NCBI RefSeq assembly: GCF_900019265.1
Contig: NZ_CYGX02000051.1
Span: 1-60,341, forward strand
DNA length: 60,341 nucleotides
Direction: 5' to 3'
Source of the DNA: Paraburkholderia ribeironis
Lineage (GTDB): Bacteria > Pseudomonadota > Gammaproteobacteria > Burkholderiales > Burkholderiaceae
Shown here: one piece after another, positions 9,243-18,532 of the stretch
Numbering within the stretch: the first letter of the stretch is position 1
How the letters are laid out: each line of letters begins with the position of its first letter
Notes under the pieces: model-generated
Seen by the model: only the letters and a program-made list of their open reading frames with translations
Told to the model about the DNA's origin: nothing
The model's database searches: none
Position numbers and translations under genes: made by a program

Positions 9243-9962
9243 ATGGCTTTAAGCGGAGTATCGGCTATCTCATTCGACCTTGACGACACCCTGTGGCCCT
9301 TCAGGACTGTCGTTGAGCGGGCAGAGGCCACGCTACACTCATGGCTACTTGAACAGGCCCCGAAAGTCGCTGCACTTCTGTCGACGCCGCAGGCGCTTGG
9401 CCGTTTGAGAGACGACTACGAGCGCTCGCAGCCAGGACTCGCCGGCGACTTTCGGGCGTTGAGAATTGGCTCGATTCGGCTCGCCCTGGAAATGTCGAGC
9501 GAAGACGTTTCGCTGACCGATGAGGCGTATAGAATCTTCGTCGCTGCGCGGCACGAAGTGCAGTTTTACGACGATGTCATGCCTGCCCTTCAATGGCTCA
9601 GCGCCCGATTTCCCTTGATTGCAGTGACCAACGGCAATGCTGACCTGCGCATGACGGGAGGAAGCGAATTCCTCCGACTAACTTTAAGCGCTAGTTCACT
9701 CGGTATCGCGAAGCCGGCCGCTGGGATATTCCATGCGGCTGCGCGCGCCGCGGGCGTAGCGCCGGCCGAGATGCTCCACGTCGGCGACGACTACGACCTC
9801 GATGTTGTAGGAGCCTTGGACGCCGGGCTCCAGGCAGCATGGCTGCGGCGGGACGAACACAACGTTGCCGTCCCGTCGCAGCCAATTGCACAGGGGCGCC
9901 ATCTAGTCATCAACGATTTGTCGATGCTCTGTCTCGCCATCGGGGGACCGGACAAATTGTGA
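9243..9962 (+). CDS. HAD-superfamily hydrolase
   Basis: This 239-residue cytosolic protein has all four HAD motifs. Motif I is SFDLDDTLWPF (nucleophile and acid Asp, residues about 12 and 14), motif II AVTNGNAD, motif III the Lys of GIAKPAAGIF, and motif IV HVGDDYDLDVVGALDAG. An alpha-helical cap follows motif I (type C1), as in 2-haloacid dehalogenase and phosphoglycolate phosphatase relatives. It is probably a small-molecule phosphatase. A CGGAAG ribosome binding site precedes the ATG. The substrate cannot be read from the sequence. Confidence 0.88.
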   Translation: MALSGVSAISFDLDDTLWPFRTVVERAEATLHSWLLEQAPKVAALLSTPQALGRLRDDYERSQPGLAGDFRALRIGSIRLALEMSSEDVSLTDEAYRIFVAARHEVQFYDDVMPALQWLSARFPLIAVTNGNADLRMTGGSEFLRLTLSASSLGIAKPAAGIFHAAARAAGVAPAEMLHVGDDYDLDVVGALDAGLQAAWLRRDEHNVAVPSQPIAQGRHLVINDLSMLCLAIGGPDKL

Positions 9963-10078
9963 TGGTGTGGTCGCTCGGGGACACTCACCCTGTCCCCTCA
10001 TGCTCGGTGACGTTATGTGCGACGTGTTTGCGGCACCTTTGAGCATTTGGCTTTGATGGGCACGCGCCACGGTGAGAG

Positions 10079-11465
10079 CTAGTCGATGCTAAGTTGAGGA
10101 GCCGCGGTCGCAGCGGGCGTGCCACCCCGCGCTTTCCTGACCCGGTACATCACTGCGAGTCCCAGGAACCAAGCAGGCATCACACGAAGTGCCTGTGCAG
10201 TGTCGGGCTCCAGCGTCAGAAGCCAAATCATCGCGACAAAGAACGCGAGACCCACCCAGGCGGCCAACCGCCCCCCAGGCATCTTATAGGCCGACTTCCG
10301 GTGAAGTTCAGGGTCGCGACGGCGATAACGCAGATACGCGACGAGAATCATTCCCCACACAAAGATGTAGAGGATTGCCGACACCGTGGTCAAGATGGTA
10401 AAGGCGCCCATCACTTCGGGTATGAAATGCAGCACCGAAAGACCCGCGAACATACAGGCACTCGAGAACAGAAGACCGCGCATCGGAACTGCCGAACGCG
10501 ACAGTTTCAGAAAAAATTTGGAGCCATGTCCGCTCGCTGCGAGGCCAAACAACATTCGACTCGTGGCGAATACACCGCTGTTGGCAGCGGACATAGCCGA
10601 CGTGATGACAACAAAGTTGATGACGCCAGCTGTCGCAGGGAATCCGGCCAGCATGAACAACTGTACGAACGGACTCTTGTTCGCAGCAATCTCCGGCCAC
10701 GACGATACCGAGATGATGCAGGCGAGCGCCAGCACGTAAAACAGGAGGACGCGTATCGGAGCCGCATTGATTGCACGCGGCAGATTGCGATGAGGGTCAC
10801 GGGTCTCCGCGGCCGTCGTCCCGATAAGTTCGATGCCGCCAAACGAAAAGATTGCAATCTGGAAGCCCGCAAAGAATCCAGAGACGCCGAACGGAAACAT
10901 AACGCCACGTTCGACAAGATGGCTGAAGGAGGCTCGAACACCGGTAGGCGCGATGTAGCCGCCAAAAATCATGACCAGCCCAACGATGATGAGGGCACCG
11001 ATTGCGACTACCTTCACCAAGGCGAACCAGAATTCGAGTTCACCGAATATCTGGACAGCGACGAGATTGAGGACCAGAAGTGTCGTCAGAACGGCTATCG
11101 CGGGTATCCAGAGCGGCAACGTCGGAAACCAGAAGCGAAGGTAGCCTCCGATGACGGTACAGTCCGCCACTGCAACCACAATCCAGGTGAGCCAGTACGA
11201 CCAGCTGATGAAGTACCCCGCCCACGGACCAATATAGTGGCGACAGAAGTCCGAGAACGACTTGAATTGAAGGTTCGAAAGCAGAATTTCGCCCATCGCT
11301 CTCATCGTGAGAAACAGGACGAATCCAATCGTCATGTACGTCAGAAGTATTGACGTTCCCGAAACACTGATTGTCTTTCCCTAGCCCATGAACAGGCCCG
11401 TTCCGATTGCACCACCAATCGACATCGTTGAATCTGACGGTTCCCAAGACCGCGATGCAGTGCAT
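10079..11465 (-). pseudogene. Amino acid permease (APC family) broken near its 5' end
   Basis: The frame 10079-11335 encodes 418 residues of a twelve-helix amino acid permease. It includes FFAGFQIAIFSFGGIELIGT with the conserved ETRDPHRNLPRAI loop, so the transporter core is intact. In the same frame just upstream are codons for the conserved first helix, MSIGGAIGTGLFMG, then a TAG stop at 11383-11381 where a Ser codon is expected, then GKTISVSGTSILLTY. Further upstream, MHCIAVLG lies in a different frame. The native start is therefore lost, and only a product lacking helix 1 could be made. It lies downstream of the methylaspartate-type operon and may have been its importer. Confidence 0.78.
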
Positions 11466-11585
11466 CGCCTGCCCCTTTTTCAGCGCTTTTCATGGCAGAT
11501 CTGTCTCCAGTTTATTTCTTCGTTTGCAGCCGTTGCAGTCTGCGCCATTTCGTTTCAAGCAATCAGTACTGCTTTAGATTTGAAA

Positions 11586-11610
11586 CTAGCGCTGTGAACC
11601 ATAGCGCTAG
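11586..11610 (-). terminator. Perfect 8-bp hairpin after the CoA-ester lyase gene
   Basis: CTAGCGCT (11586-11593) and AGCGCTAG (11603-11610) form a perfect stem with a 9-base loop, about 20 bases past the stop of the lyase gene on the minus strand. It is followed there by a TTTC stretch rather than a strong T-run. A third copy of the GCTAGCGC core overlaps the lyase stop codon. It is a plausible end of the operon. Confidence 0.45.
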
Positions 11611-11630
11611 CGTGAGAACTGGCTAAACCG

Positions 11631-12488
11631 CTAGCGCGACGTCGCAGCCTGTTCCGCCTCGTTACGCCTGGCGACAATTCGAAGCGCACGCTGCAATACC
11701 GGCAAGTCAATCATCGCTCCGTTCACCGTCGTCGCCGCGCCCTCACTGGCCTTCGAGGCGGCAACCACGTCCGATGCCCATGCGAACTCTTCGTCTGACA
11801 CGTTAAACGCGGCAGTGACTGCCGCAATCTGCTTCGGGTGAATACAGAGCTTGGCTGCAAAGCCGAAGGAACGTGCACGCTCCGCGTCCACTTTTACGCG
11901 TTCAAGGTCGGATATAGACGTACAGACGCCATCGACCGGTGCCGCGACGCCTGCGGAAGCCGATGCCAAAACAAGCATCGAACGGCTCGCATCAAGCGGC
12001 TCTCGGTCAGTCGTAACACCAAGGTTCAGCATCAGGTCGACCGAACCGAGCACAAGGCGTGCGACATTAGGCGCAGTCGCAATCGTGCTTGCCTCGAGAA
12101 CGCCAGTCGCGGTTTCGATGAGCGCCAGCACGCGTGCGTCCGGAACTTCCCTTGCGATGACGCTCAAGTCATCACGAGATTCGACCTTGGGCACCATAAC
12201 CAGGGACGGTCTGAGGAGGTGGCATAGGGCAACGTCATGTCTCGCGACTTCGTCGCGCAACGCGTTAATGCGAATACACAGAGTTACGTTCGTTTCGTTT
12301 GCAATCGCGCTTAACGACTCCCACTCTTCGAGAACCGCGCTGCGCGCCGCGCCTTTGTTCGCCGGCGATACCGCGTCTTCAAGGTCAACGATAACTACGT
12401 CTGCGCCCGAGCGAACGGCCTTCTCAAAGCGCTCTGGACGGTCGCCCGGAACGAACAAGTAGCTGATCGCATTGTTAAGGTCCTTCAT
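11631..12488 (-). CDS. HpcH/HpaI-family CoA-ester lyase (citramalyl/malyl-CoA lyase type)
   Basis: The protein has 285 residues. The fold is the citrate lyase beta-like TIM barrel: LFVPGDRPERFEKAVRSGAD at the start, VVIVDLEDAV (Mg-binding region), IRINAL, VMVPKVES, ALIETATG, LGSVDLMLNLG and FGFAAKLCIHPKQI. Such enzymes split malyl-CoA, citramalyl-CoA or similar esters to a 2-oxoacid and an acyl-CoA. With the CoA transferase and methylaspartate ammonia-lyase upstream, citramalyl-CoA to pyruvate plus acetyl-CoA is a reasonable inference. ATG 12488 was chosen because GGGAGGGATAGAG precedes it. An ATG at 12506 overlaps the previous stop and is the alternative. Confidence 0.85.
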   Translation of the reverse strand: MKDLNNAISYLFVPGDRPERFEKAVRSGADVVIVDLEDAVSPANKGAARSAVLEEWESLSAIANETNVTLCIRINALRDEVARHDVALCHLLRPSLVMVPKVESRDDLSVIAREVPDARVLALIETATGVLEASTIATAPNVARLVLGSVDLMLNLGVTTDREPLDASRSMLVLASASAGVAAPVDGVCTSISDLERVKVDAERARSFGFAAKLCIHPKQIAAVTAAFNVSDEEFAWASDVVAASKASEGAATTVNGAMIDLPVLQRALRIVARRNEAEQAATSR

Positions 12489-12502
12489 CTCTATCCCTCC
12501 CG

Positions 12503-13681
12503 TCATACGCAGCCAGTTTCCCGAAGCTCGTCAATGCGCGACTGCGTAAAGCCAAGTTCGGAGAGGATGCCAGCTGTGTGCTGGCCGACAGCAGGAATCG
12601 GGTCCATACGCGTTTCGGGTAAGACGCCGCCAGGAGGAATCAGCGCCGGAATTTTCCCAACAGGCGAATCGACCGTGCGCCAGCGTTCGCGAGCCTTGAA
12701 CTGCGGATGCTCCCACACGCCCGCCATGTCATTCACGCGAGCGTTCGCAATATCCGCGGCATCCAGGCGGGCAACCAGTTCATCACTGTTCATACCTGCG
12801 AATACCTGGTCGATGATTGCGCGCAATTCTGCGCGGTTCTTGCTCCGCTTTGCATTTGTCTCGAAGCGCTCATCCGTCGCCAGGCCTGGTGCCTTAATGA
12901 CAAGCTCGCAGAACTTGACCCATTCACGTTCGTTCTGCAGCCCGAGGATGACCGTCTTGCCATCGTTCGCTTCAAACGGGCCGTAGGGATAAATGGTGGC
13001 GTGGGAAGCGCCGGCGCGCGGGGGCGGCGATGCCCCATCGAAAGCGTAATAAAGCGGGAAGCTCATCCACTCGGCCATCGACTCCAACATCGAGACGTCG
13101 ATACGGCAACCACCGCCCGTCTTGCCTCGTTGAATGAGCGCAGCCAGGATGTTCGTGTATGCGTACATCCCTGCCGCGATGTCTGCAATGGAGCAGCCTG
13201 CCTTGACCATATCGTCCGGCGTCCCAGTCACTGACAGGAAACCCGCCTCTGCCTGCACGAGCAGGTCGTAAGCTTTCTTGTTCGTATACGGCCCGTTGCT
13301 CCCATATCCCGAGATGTCACACACAATCAGGCCAGGGTATCGGTCCTTCAGCGACGCGTAGTCGAGGCCGATACGACCTGTCGCACCCGGTGCGAGGTTT
13401 TGCACGAAGACGTCGGCTTTTGCGAGCAGCGCGTGGAGGATTTCGTCAGCGCCATCGTGTTTCGTGTTGAGAGTAAGGCTTTCCTTCGAGCGATTGGTCC
13501 ACGCGAAGTGCGACGACATACCGTTGGCCCTGTCGTCGTAGGCCCGCGCAAAATCGCCCACTCCCGGGCGTTCAATTTTGATAACGCGGGCGCCAAGGTC
13601 TGCCAATTGCCGTGTTGCAAAGGGAGCTGCAATTGCCTGCTCCAGAGAGACGACCGTAATTCCGGCGAGCGGACCTGTCAT
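12503..13681 (-). CDS. CaiB/BaiF-family (class III) CoA transferase
   Basis: The protein has 392 residues, the normal length for class III CoA transferases. The start MTGPLAGITVVSLEQAIAAP, the LGARVIKIERPGVGDFAR strand and the SLTLN segment are diagnostic. The nucleophilic Asp is expected at residue 167 (GCSIADIAAG), matching Asp169 of formyl-CoA transferase. It would move CoA from a donor such as succinyl-CoA to a carboxylic acid, here most likely mesaconate or a related C5 acid. ATG 13681 follows AGGAAG; an earlier in-frame start at 13708 has no such site. It nearly abuts the lyase gene (translational coupling). Confidence 0.88.
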   Translation of the reverse strand: MTGPLAGITVVSLEQAIAAPFATRQLADLGARVIKIERPGVGDFARAYDDRANGMSSHFAWTNRSKESLTLNTKHDGADEILHALLAKADVFVQNLAPGATGRIGLDYASLKDRYPGLIVCDISGYGSNGPYTNKKAYDLLVQAEAGFLSVTGTPDDMVKAGCSIADIAAGMYAYTNILAALIQRGKTGGGCRIDVSMLESMAEWMSFPLYYAFDGASPPPRAGASHATIYPYGPFEANDGKTVILGLQNEREWVKFCELVIKAPGLATDERFETNAKRSKNRAELRAIIDQVFAGMNSDELVARLDAADIANARVNDMAGVWEHPQFKARERWRTVDSPVGKIPALIPPGGVLPETRMDPIPAVGQHTAGILSELGFTQSRIDELRETGCV

Positions 13682-13782
13682 TTTCAATCTTCCTACTGTC
13701 TGGTGCAATCTACGGGAGGGTCGCGAATGGCCGCCTACGCAGCCGGTCCGCGCTGGTTATCGCGGACCGTTGACGTACGGCG

Positions 13783-15033
13783 TCAGCGAAGCAGTTCTGC
13801 GATGCGAAGTGCGCGATTCATCTCGTTGAAGACGATATTGAAACCTTCGTCGAAACCCATCCCCGGCTTCGCAAGCATCTGCGTAACGCCAGTCGCCACA
13901 CCGATGTTGGTGGTGGCACGTGCAGAGACATCGGTTTCGGCGCACGTCCCGCCGAGCACAGGCCCGACGCCGTGCTTGTGGCAGTCGAGGATTGCGTCGA
14001 TGGAGTTGTGCAGCGAACCGAGGTCCGGGGTCTTGATTTGAATCATGTCCACGGCACCCGCTGACGCAAACAGATGGATGTCCTCAGCCGTATTTGCCCA
14101 CTCGTCAGCCATGATTGCCGCCTTGCTGCCACGCGACTTGAGCAGGCGGCGCAGGCTCCCGAGCGTCTCAATCTGGGCATCGCGACCGCCTGCATCCATG
14201 GGATGCTCGATACGAAGTTCGTGCGGACCGGCTGCACGCTCGAGGCGCTGGATGATGTCGGCCGTGGTTTCGACCGAGCCACCCGCAACTGCACCGATAA
14301 GTCCATAGACGTCGATATGAATGACCGGCTGGTAGTCTTCGGATGCACGCAGTTGTTCGATGCGAGCACGCAGCCAGTTGATGTACGCCTCCAGCGCCGC
14401 GCCGTCTGCACCGACGAGGTCGGGCGTGTTGATCAAACCATGCGGCATGACCGGCACACGCTTCAGAATCATCTTGTCGACGTTCGTGTAGCGTTCGTCG
14501 CCCGACTGGCCGTAGATAGGCACAGCGGCGAGCGGTCGCTCGATTTTCCACTCGTCCTTGATGACTTGCGCCATCAGATGGTGGCCAGCAGTATGTGCCG
14601 CCGCGTCGAGGAGTGCTTGAGAGACCCCATACGCGGCTGCCCGCTTGGCAGCGAACACCTGGCCGATGGCGTTCTCGGCGAAGACTGCAGTTTCGCGAAA
14701 CGAACGAACGTCGAGACCGACGAGCTTCGGAGCGAGTTCCTGTTCAATCTGCGCAGCGAGCTGGTCTGCGTGGAAGCGCGGCTCGCGACCTCCAACACCG
14801 GTGTACTGGACACTCGCGCAGTCGCCCTTCGCGATGTAGCCGTCGCTGAGCAGGAACATGACTGAAACGGACTCGGACGGCTCACGGACAGCCTTGAAGC
14901 CCGGGGTTTGCGCCTTGCCGATGTATGCGGCGCCGTCGCGCTTGGCGCCAGCCTTGATTGCCGCCTGGTCGTCGAAGAAGAACGAGCCGACACCGGGGCT
15001 CGCGAGGACCTTCTGAATGGTAACGCTGGACAT
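13783..15033 (-). CDS. Methylaspartate ammonia-lyase
   Basis: The 416-residue enzyme has the known family size (413 in Clostridium tetanomorphum). It deaminates L-threo-3-methylaspartate to mesaconate and belongs to the enolase superfamily. The expected active-site residues are visible: His198 in PVMPHGLINT, metal ligands Asp241 (HIDVYG), Glu276 (RIEHPMD) and Asp310 (IMADEWANT), and catalytic Lys334 (IQIKTPDLGS). All keep the enolase-fold spacing. It lies third in the operon from the GMC oxidoreductase to the CoA-ester lyase. No glutamate mutase is nearby, so the origin of methylaspartate is unclear; the enzyme might serve a related amino acid. Confidence 0.92.
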   Translation of the reverse strand: MSSVTIQKVLASPGVGSFFFDDQAAIKAGAKRDGAAYIGKAQTPGFKAVREPSESVSVMFLLSDGYIAKGDCASVQYTGVGGREPRFHADQLAAQIEQELAPKLVGLDVRSFRETAVFAENAIGQVFAAKRAAAYGVSQALLDAAAHTAGHHLMAQVIKDEWKIERPLAAVPIYGQSGDERYTNVDKMILKRVPVMPHGLINTPDLVGADGAALEAYINWLRARIEQLRASEDYQPVIHIDVYGLIGAVAGGSVETTADIIQRLERAAGPHELRIEHPMDAGGRDAQIETLGSLRRLLKSRGSKAAIMADEWANTAEDIHLFASAGAVDMIQIKTPDLGSLHNSIDAILDCHKHGVGPVLGGTCAETDVSARATTNIGVATGVTQMLAKPGMGFDEGFNIVFNEMNRALRIAELLR

Positions 15034-15078
15034 AGTGATTTCTGACCGTCGAGAAAGTTGTGAATGCGCCGTTGCTTC

Positions 15079-16518
15079 TTAGGCCGCCGACTGGCTGACC
15101 AGGCGAAGATGCATGTACGCCAGTACGCCTTCGGTCCCGCCTTCGTATCCGTAACCGCTGTTTCCGAGGCCGCCAAGCGCGACGTCAGGCAGCGACGGAG
15201 CGGTTTGATTCACACCGATATTCGAAGCATGCAGACCTGCCACGAGCTTGTCTCGCACGGCGATCGAGTCGGTAAAGACATACGCCGCGAAGGAATACAG
15301 GCCGGCATTCGCCAACTGGATGGCTTCGTCCACCGAGTTGATAGATTGAACGGTGGCAACGGGTCCGAACGGCTCTTCTGCCAGAATCTCCGCGTCGCTC
15401 GTCACCGACGAAAGCACGGTCGGCTCGACGAAAAAGCCGCGACGGTCGATCTGCTTTCCGCCGGTTCGGATCACGGCGCCCTTTGCGACTGCATCGTCAA
15501 CCAGCTGAAGGAACGACGCCACGCGGCCGGCATGCGCAACGGAACCCAGCGTCGTGCCCTCTTCGTTGCCATGACCAAGCTTGTAGGTCTGCGCTTTTGC
15601 CGCGAGAGCCTCGACGAGTGCGTCATGAATCGAATGGTGTGCGAGATAGCGCGTCGGCGCTACGCACGACTGCCCAGCCGAGCCAAACTTGGCAGGCGCC
15701 GTAACCTGAATGACCTTCTCGATGTCCGCGTCGCTCCAGACGATGACTGGTGCATGTCCGCCAAGTTCGAAAATCGGCCGAATCAGGTTCGGCGCTGCGA
15801 GTGCTGCCAGACGCTTTCCTACTTGCGTCGAGCCAGTGAAGGACACAGCCTTCACGACAGGCGATGCAAGCAGCTGTTCGCTCACTGCAGCTGGGTCACC
15901 GTAGATGAGATTCACAACGCCATCCGGCAGACCTGCGTCGACCAGCGTCTGCACGATGGCACGCGCGCTGTACGGCGTAAATTCCGAAGCTTTAAGCACC
16001 ACCGTGCAACCCGCGGCCAACGCCGCACCGAGCTTGCGGCCGACGAGCACCGCGGGAAAATTCCACGGGGTGATTGCGACGACGACACCGAGAGGCGTCG
16101 GCACCGACAGGCGCGTACTGCCGGCGACGATACCCTGATGAACCTTGCCGCTGATACGGCTGGCTTCTTCACCATTCCACGCAAGCGTTTCAACCGTACG
16201 ACGAAGCTCGCCAGTTGCATCCGCTTTCGTCTTGCCCGACTCCAGCAGCAGTCCCACGGCGACCTCTTCTAGGCACTCGGCGAGCAGTGCAGACGCCTTC
16301 TTGAGGATGGCGCCACGGGCTTGACCTGTCAGCGCGCTCCATGCGGGAAATGCGCGTTGCGCTGCGTCGAGCGCGGCTTGCACCTGAGCTGCATCAGCAA
16401 GGGTGACAAGGCCTATTGCGTCGCCGGTGCCCGGGTCAATATTGGGCTGCGAGCCCGAATTACCCTCTTCCCAGCGTCCGTCAATGAACAAATGTGCGTC
16501 AAGATTCTGTGCGGCCAT
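15079..16518 (-). CDS. NAD(P)-dependent aldehyde dehydrogenase (succinate-semialdehyde dehydrogenase-like)
   Basis: The protein has 479 residues, typical for the ALDH superfamily. The catalytic Cys is 285 (SAGQSCVAPTRY) and the general base Glu 251 (IFELGGHAPV). The cofactor segment is VAITPWNFPAV with VVLKASEFTP and FTGSTQVGK. Overall it is closest in pattern to GabD-type semialdehyde dehydrogenases. It would oxidise an aldehyde to an acid, possibly the product of the GMC enzyme encoded just upstream. The start is probably ATG 16518, six bases after CAGGAG; ATG 16524 and TTG 16533 are in frame. It lies 45 bases upstream of the methylaspartate ammonia-lyase gene. Confidence 0.9.
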   Translation of the reverse strand: MAAQNLDAHLFIDGRWEEGNSGSQPNIDPGTGDAIGLVTLADAAQVQAALDAAQRAFPAWSALTGQARGAILKKASALLAECLEEVAVGLLLESGKTKADATGELRRTVETLAWNGEEASRISGKVHQGIVAGSTRLSVPTPLGVVVAITPWNFPAVLVGRKLGAALAAGCTVVLKASEFTPYSARAIVQTLVDAGLPDGVVNLIYGDPAAVSEQLLASPVVKAVSFTGSTQVGKRLAALAAPNLIRPIFELGGHAPVIVWSDADIEKVIQVTAPAKFGSAGQSCVAPTRYLAHHSIHDALVEALAAKAQTYKLGHGNEEGTTLGSVAHAGRVASFLQLVDDAVAKGAVIRTGGKQIDRRGFFVEPTVLSSVTSDAEILAEEPFGPVATVQSINSVDEAIQLANAGLYSFAAYVFTDSIAVRDKLVAGLHASNIGVNQTAPSLPDVALGGLGNSGYGYEGGTEGVLAYMHLRLVSQSAA

Positions 16519-16553
16519 GGCCATCTCCTGCAAAAAGATTGAGTTGAGTCGGC

Positions 16554-18185
16554 TTATGCGCGCACGCCGCGGACAAGGTCAGCACCCTTTTCGGCAATCA
16601 TCAGCGTCGCCGCGTAGGTGTTACCTGACGTGATTGCCGGCATGACGGAGGCGTCAATTACGCGAAGGCCTTCGAGGCCATGCACGCGCAGCGAATCGTC
16701 GACCACGGACATTGGGTCGCTCTTCGGGCCCATACGCGCAGTGCCGACAAGGTGGAATCCGGTCGACCCGTGAGCCTTGCAGAAATCGAGCATCTGCTCA
16801 TCGGTACGAATGCTGGTCCCGGGGACGGTTTCCTCAACGAGATATTTCGAAAGCGTCGGTGAGTGCAGCAAGTCGCGGATGATTTTCATACCCGCCACCA
16901 TGACTTCCTGGTCCACCGTATGCGCGAGATAGTTCGGCTGAATGACCGGGTCTTCGAACACATTCGTCGAGCGCGCACGTACGTAACCGCGGCTCAACGG
17001 ACGGTGCTGCCACCAGCCCCCGGTCACGCCTGGATAGTCGTCCAGCACGTAGTGCTTGCCTTCCCTGTAACTTCCAGGCACGAAAACACACTGCAAGTCC
17101 GGAGTCTCGACATTCGGCGCCGACTTGCAGAACAAGTGCGCTTGCGAGGGTGTAAGCGTGAGCACGCTAGGCTTCTTTGCGAGCCAACGCATGACTTGCC
17201 ACCCCAGGCTCACGCCTCGCGCCATTTGATTCAGCGTAACGGTGCCGGGCTTCGCACGCATCACCATGCGCGCGGAGTAGTGGTCACCAAGGTTCTCGCC
17301 GACGCCTGGCAGCGCGTGCACAACTTGAACACCGAGCGACTTAAGCAGGTTCGCGGGACCAACGCCCGAAATCTGTAGCAATCGCGCGGTGTTCGCGGTG
17401 CCGGCTGAGACGATGACCTCGCGGCGCGCACGCACCACCGACTCTTCGCCTCCTTCGCTGTGCACAAATGCGACGCCAACAGCTCGCTTCCCGTTGAACA
17501 GGATGCGCTTCGCGCGGACGCCCGAAATCAATTCGACATTGCCACGCTTGAGCGCCGGCGCGAGGAACGCGACTGAGGCGCTGACCCGGAAACCATTTTC
17601 AATGGTGCGCTGGAAATAGCCGACACCTTCCTGGTCGCCCGAGTTGTAGTCGGGGTTTCGCTTGTGGCCCGCAGCGACGGCCGCCTCGATGAACGTTTCG
17701 GAAACCGGGTGGAACCAGTCCATTGGGGTGACAGGAATCTCACCCGTACGACCGCGAACGCTACCGTTTCCCTTGCCCGTGTACCGTTCCGAACGCGCGA
17801 AGTACGGCAGCACATCGCCGTAGCCCCAACCGCGATTCCCAAGGGACGCCCAGTGGTCGAAGTCGCCCGGTTGCCCGCGCACTATCATCATGCCGTTGAT
17901 GGAACTGGAGCCGCCGATGACCCGCCCCTGAGTCGTCGAAATCCTGCGTCCACCGCTACCCTCCGAAGGCTCCGTTTTGAATTGCCAGGTAATTTCCGGT
18001 TGGGTCAGCGTTTTGACGAAGCCAGAAGGAATGCGAACGTAAGGGCGCAGGTCGCTGCGACCAGCCTCGAGGATACAGACCTTCACGTTCGGATCCTCAG
18101 ACAGACGGGCGGCGAGAACCGACCCGGCCGAGCCGGCGCCTACGATGACGTAGTCGTATGTGGCGTTTTCACTATTTGCGTTCAC
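16554..18185 (-). CDS. GMC-family FAD-dependent alcohol oxidoreductase (choline dehydrogenase-like)
   Basis: The protein has about 543 residues. The FAD-binding motif GAGSAGSVLAARLSED lies near the N-terminus, and the GMC signatures GRVIGGSSSINGMMIVRG and SAGTANTARLLQISGVGP are present. The active-site His region is GSTGFHLVGTARMG and the second conserved region SGNTYAATLMIAEKGADL. It oxidises an alcohol to an aldehyde and passes electrons to a membrane acceptor or oxygen. It is first in the operon and divergent from a LysR gene. GTG 18185 follows AGAGGGAAGAAGA, a strong ribosome binding site; ATG 18206 and an open frame back to 18359 are alternatives. The substrate is unknown. Confidence 0.88.
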   Translation of the reverse strand: MNANSENATYDYVIVGAGSAGSVLAARLSEDPNVKVCILEAGRSDLRPYVRIPSGFVKTLTQPEITWQFKTEPSEGSGGRRISTTQGRVIGGSSSINGMMIVRGQPGDFDHWASLGNRGWGYGDVLPYFARSERYTGKGNGSVRGRTGEIPVTPMDWFHPVSETFIEAAVAAGHKRNPDYNSGDQEGVGYFQRTIENGFRVSASVAFLAPALKRGNVELISGVRAKRILFNGKRAVGVAFVHSEGGEESVVRARREVIVSAGTANTARLLQISGVGPANLLKSLGVQVVHALPGVGENLGDHYSARMVMRAKPGTVTLNQMARGVSLGWQVMRWLAKKPSVLTLTPSQAHLFCKSAPNVETPDLQCVFVPGSYREGKHYVLDDYPGVTGGWWQHRPLSRGYVRARSTNVFEDPVIQPNYLAHTVDQEVMVAGMKIIRDLLHSPTLSKYLVEETVPGTSIRTDEQMLDFCKAHGSTGFHLVGTARMGPKSDPMSVVDDSLRVHGLEGLRVIDASVMPAITSGNTYAATLMIAEKGADLVRGVRA

Positions 18186-18344
18186 TCTTCTTCCCTCTGT
18201 TTCCATCGTCCTGCCGCCAACAACTATGCGAGACCGCGCATTGAACGGCGGCCACCCGCACGGCAGTGGTTGAGACTCATCTGCCATGGACGAGATGGTA
18301 GGGAAGTCGACACCCCGGAAAAAGAGATTTATATTTACTTTTAG

Positions 18345-18519
18345 ATGCAAATTCTTCATCTAACGAGAGGCTACAGACAAACCCTAATCTTCGCCTCGCA
18401 TTGAAACGACCTCGCCCTCCAGTAGCAGGAAGGAAGTGCAACGTATTGGGAGAGCTGGATGACGCGACGAGGACATGCAACGATTCGATTTACTGCATCT
18501 ATGAGTGCAAATATTTCAT
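18345..18519. promoter_or_regulatory. Two copies of a 15-bp LysR-type operator candidate
   Basis: ATGCAAATTCTTCAT (18345-18359) and GTGCAAATATTTCAT (18505-18519) agree at 12 of 15 positions. They share the pattern TGCAAATnnTTCAT with a T-N11-A frame. They lie at the two ends of the 347-base divergent region between the GMC operon and the LysR gene, the second only 13 bases from the LysR start. The spacing suggests one LysR site for activation and one for autoregulation, perhaps with looping. Apart from these motifs the region holds no gene. Confidence 0.5.
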
Positions 18520-18532
18520 GTAAAGGTCTCCT

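Noticed and set aside
10094..11353. A 419-codon plus-strand frame opposite the permease
   Set aside because: It is the antisense shadow of the minus-strand permease; its translation is dominated by Arg/Asp and has no domain.
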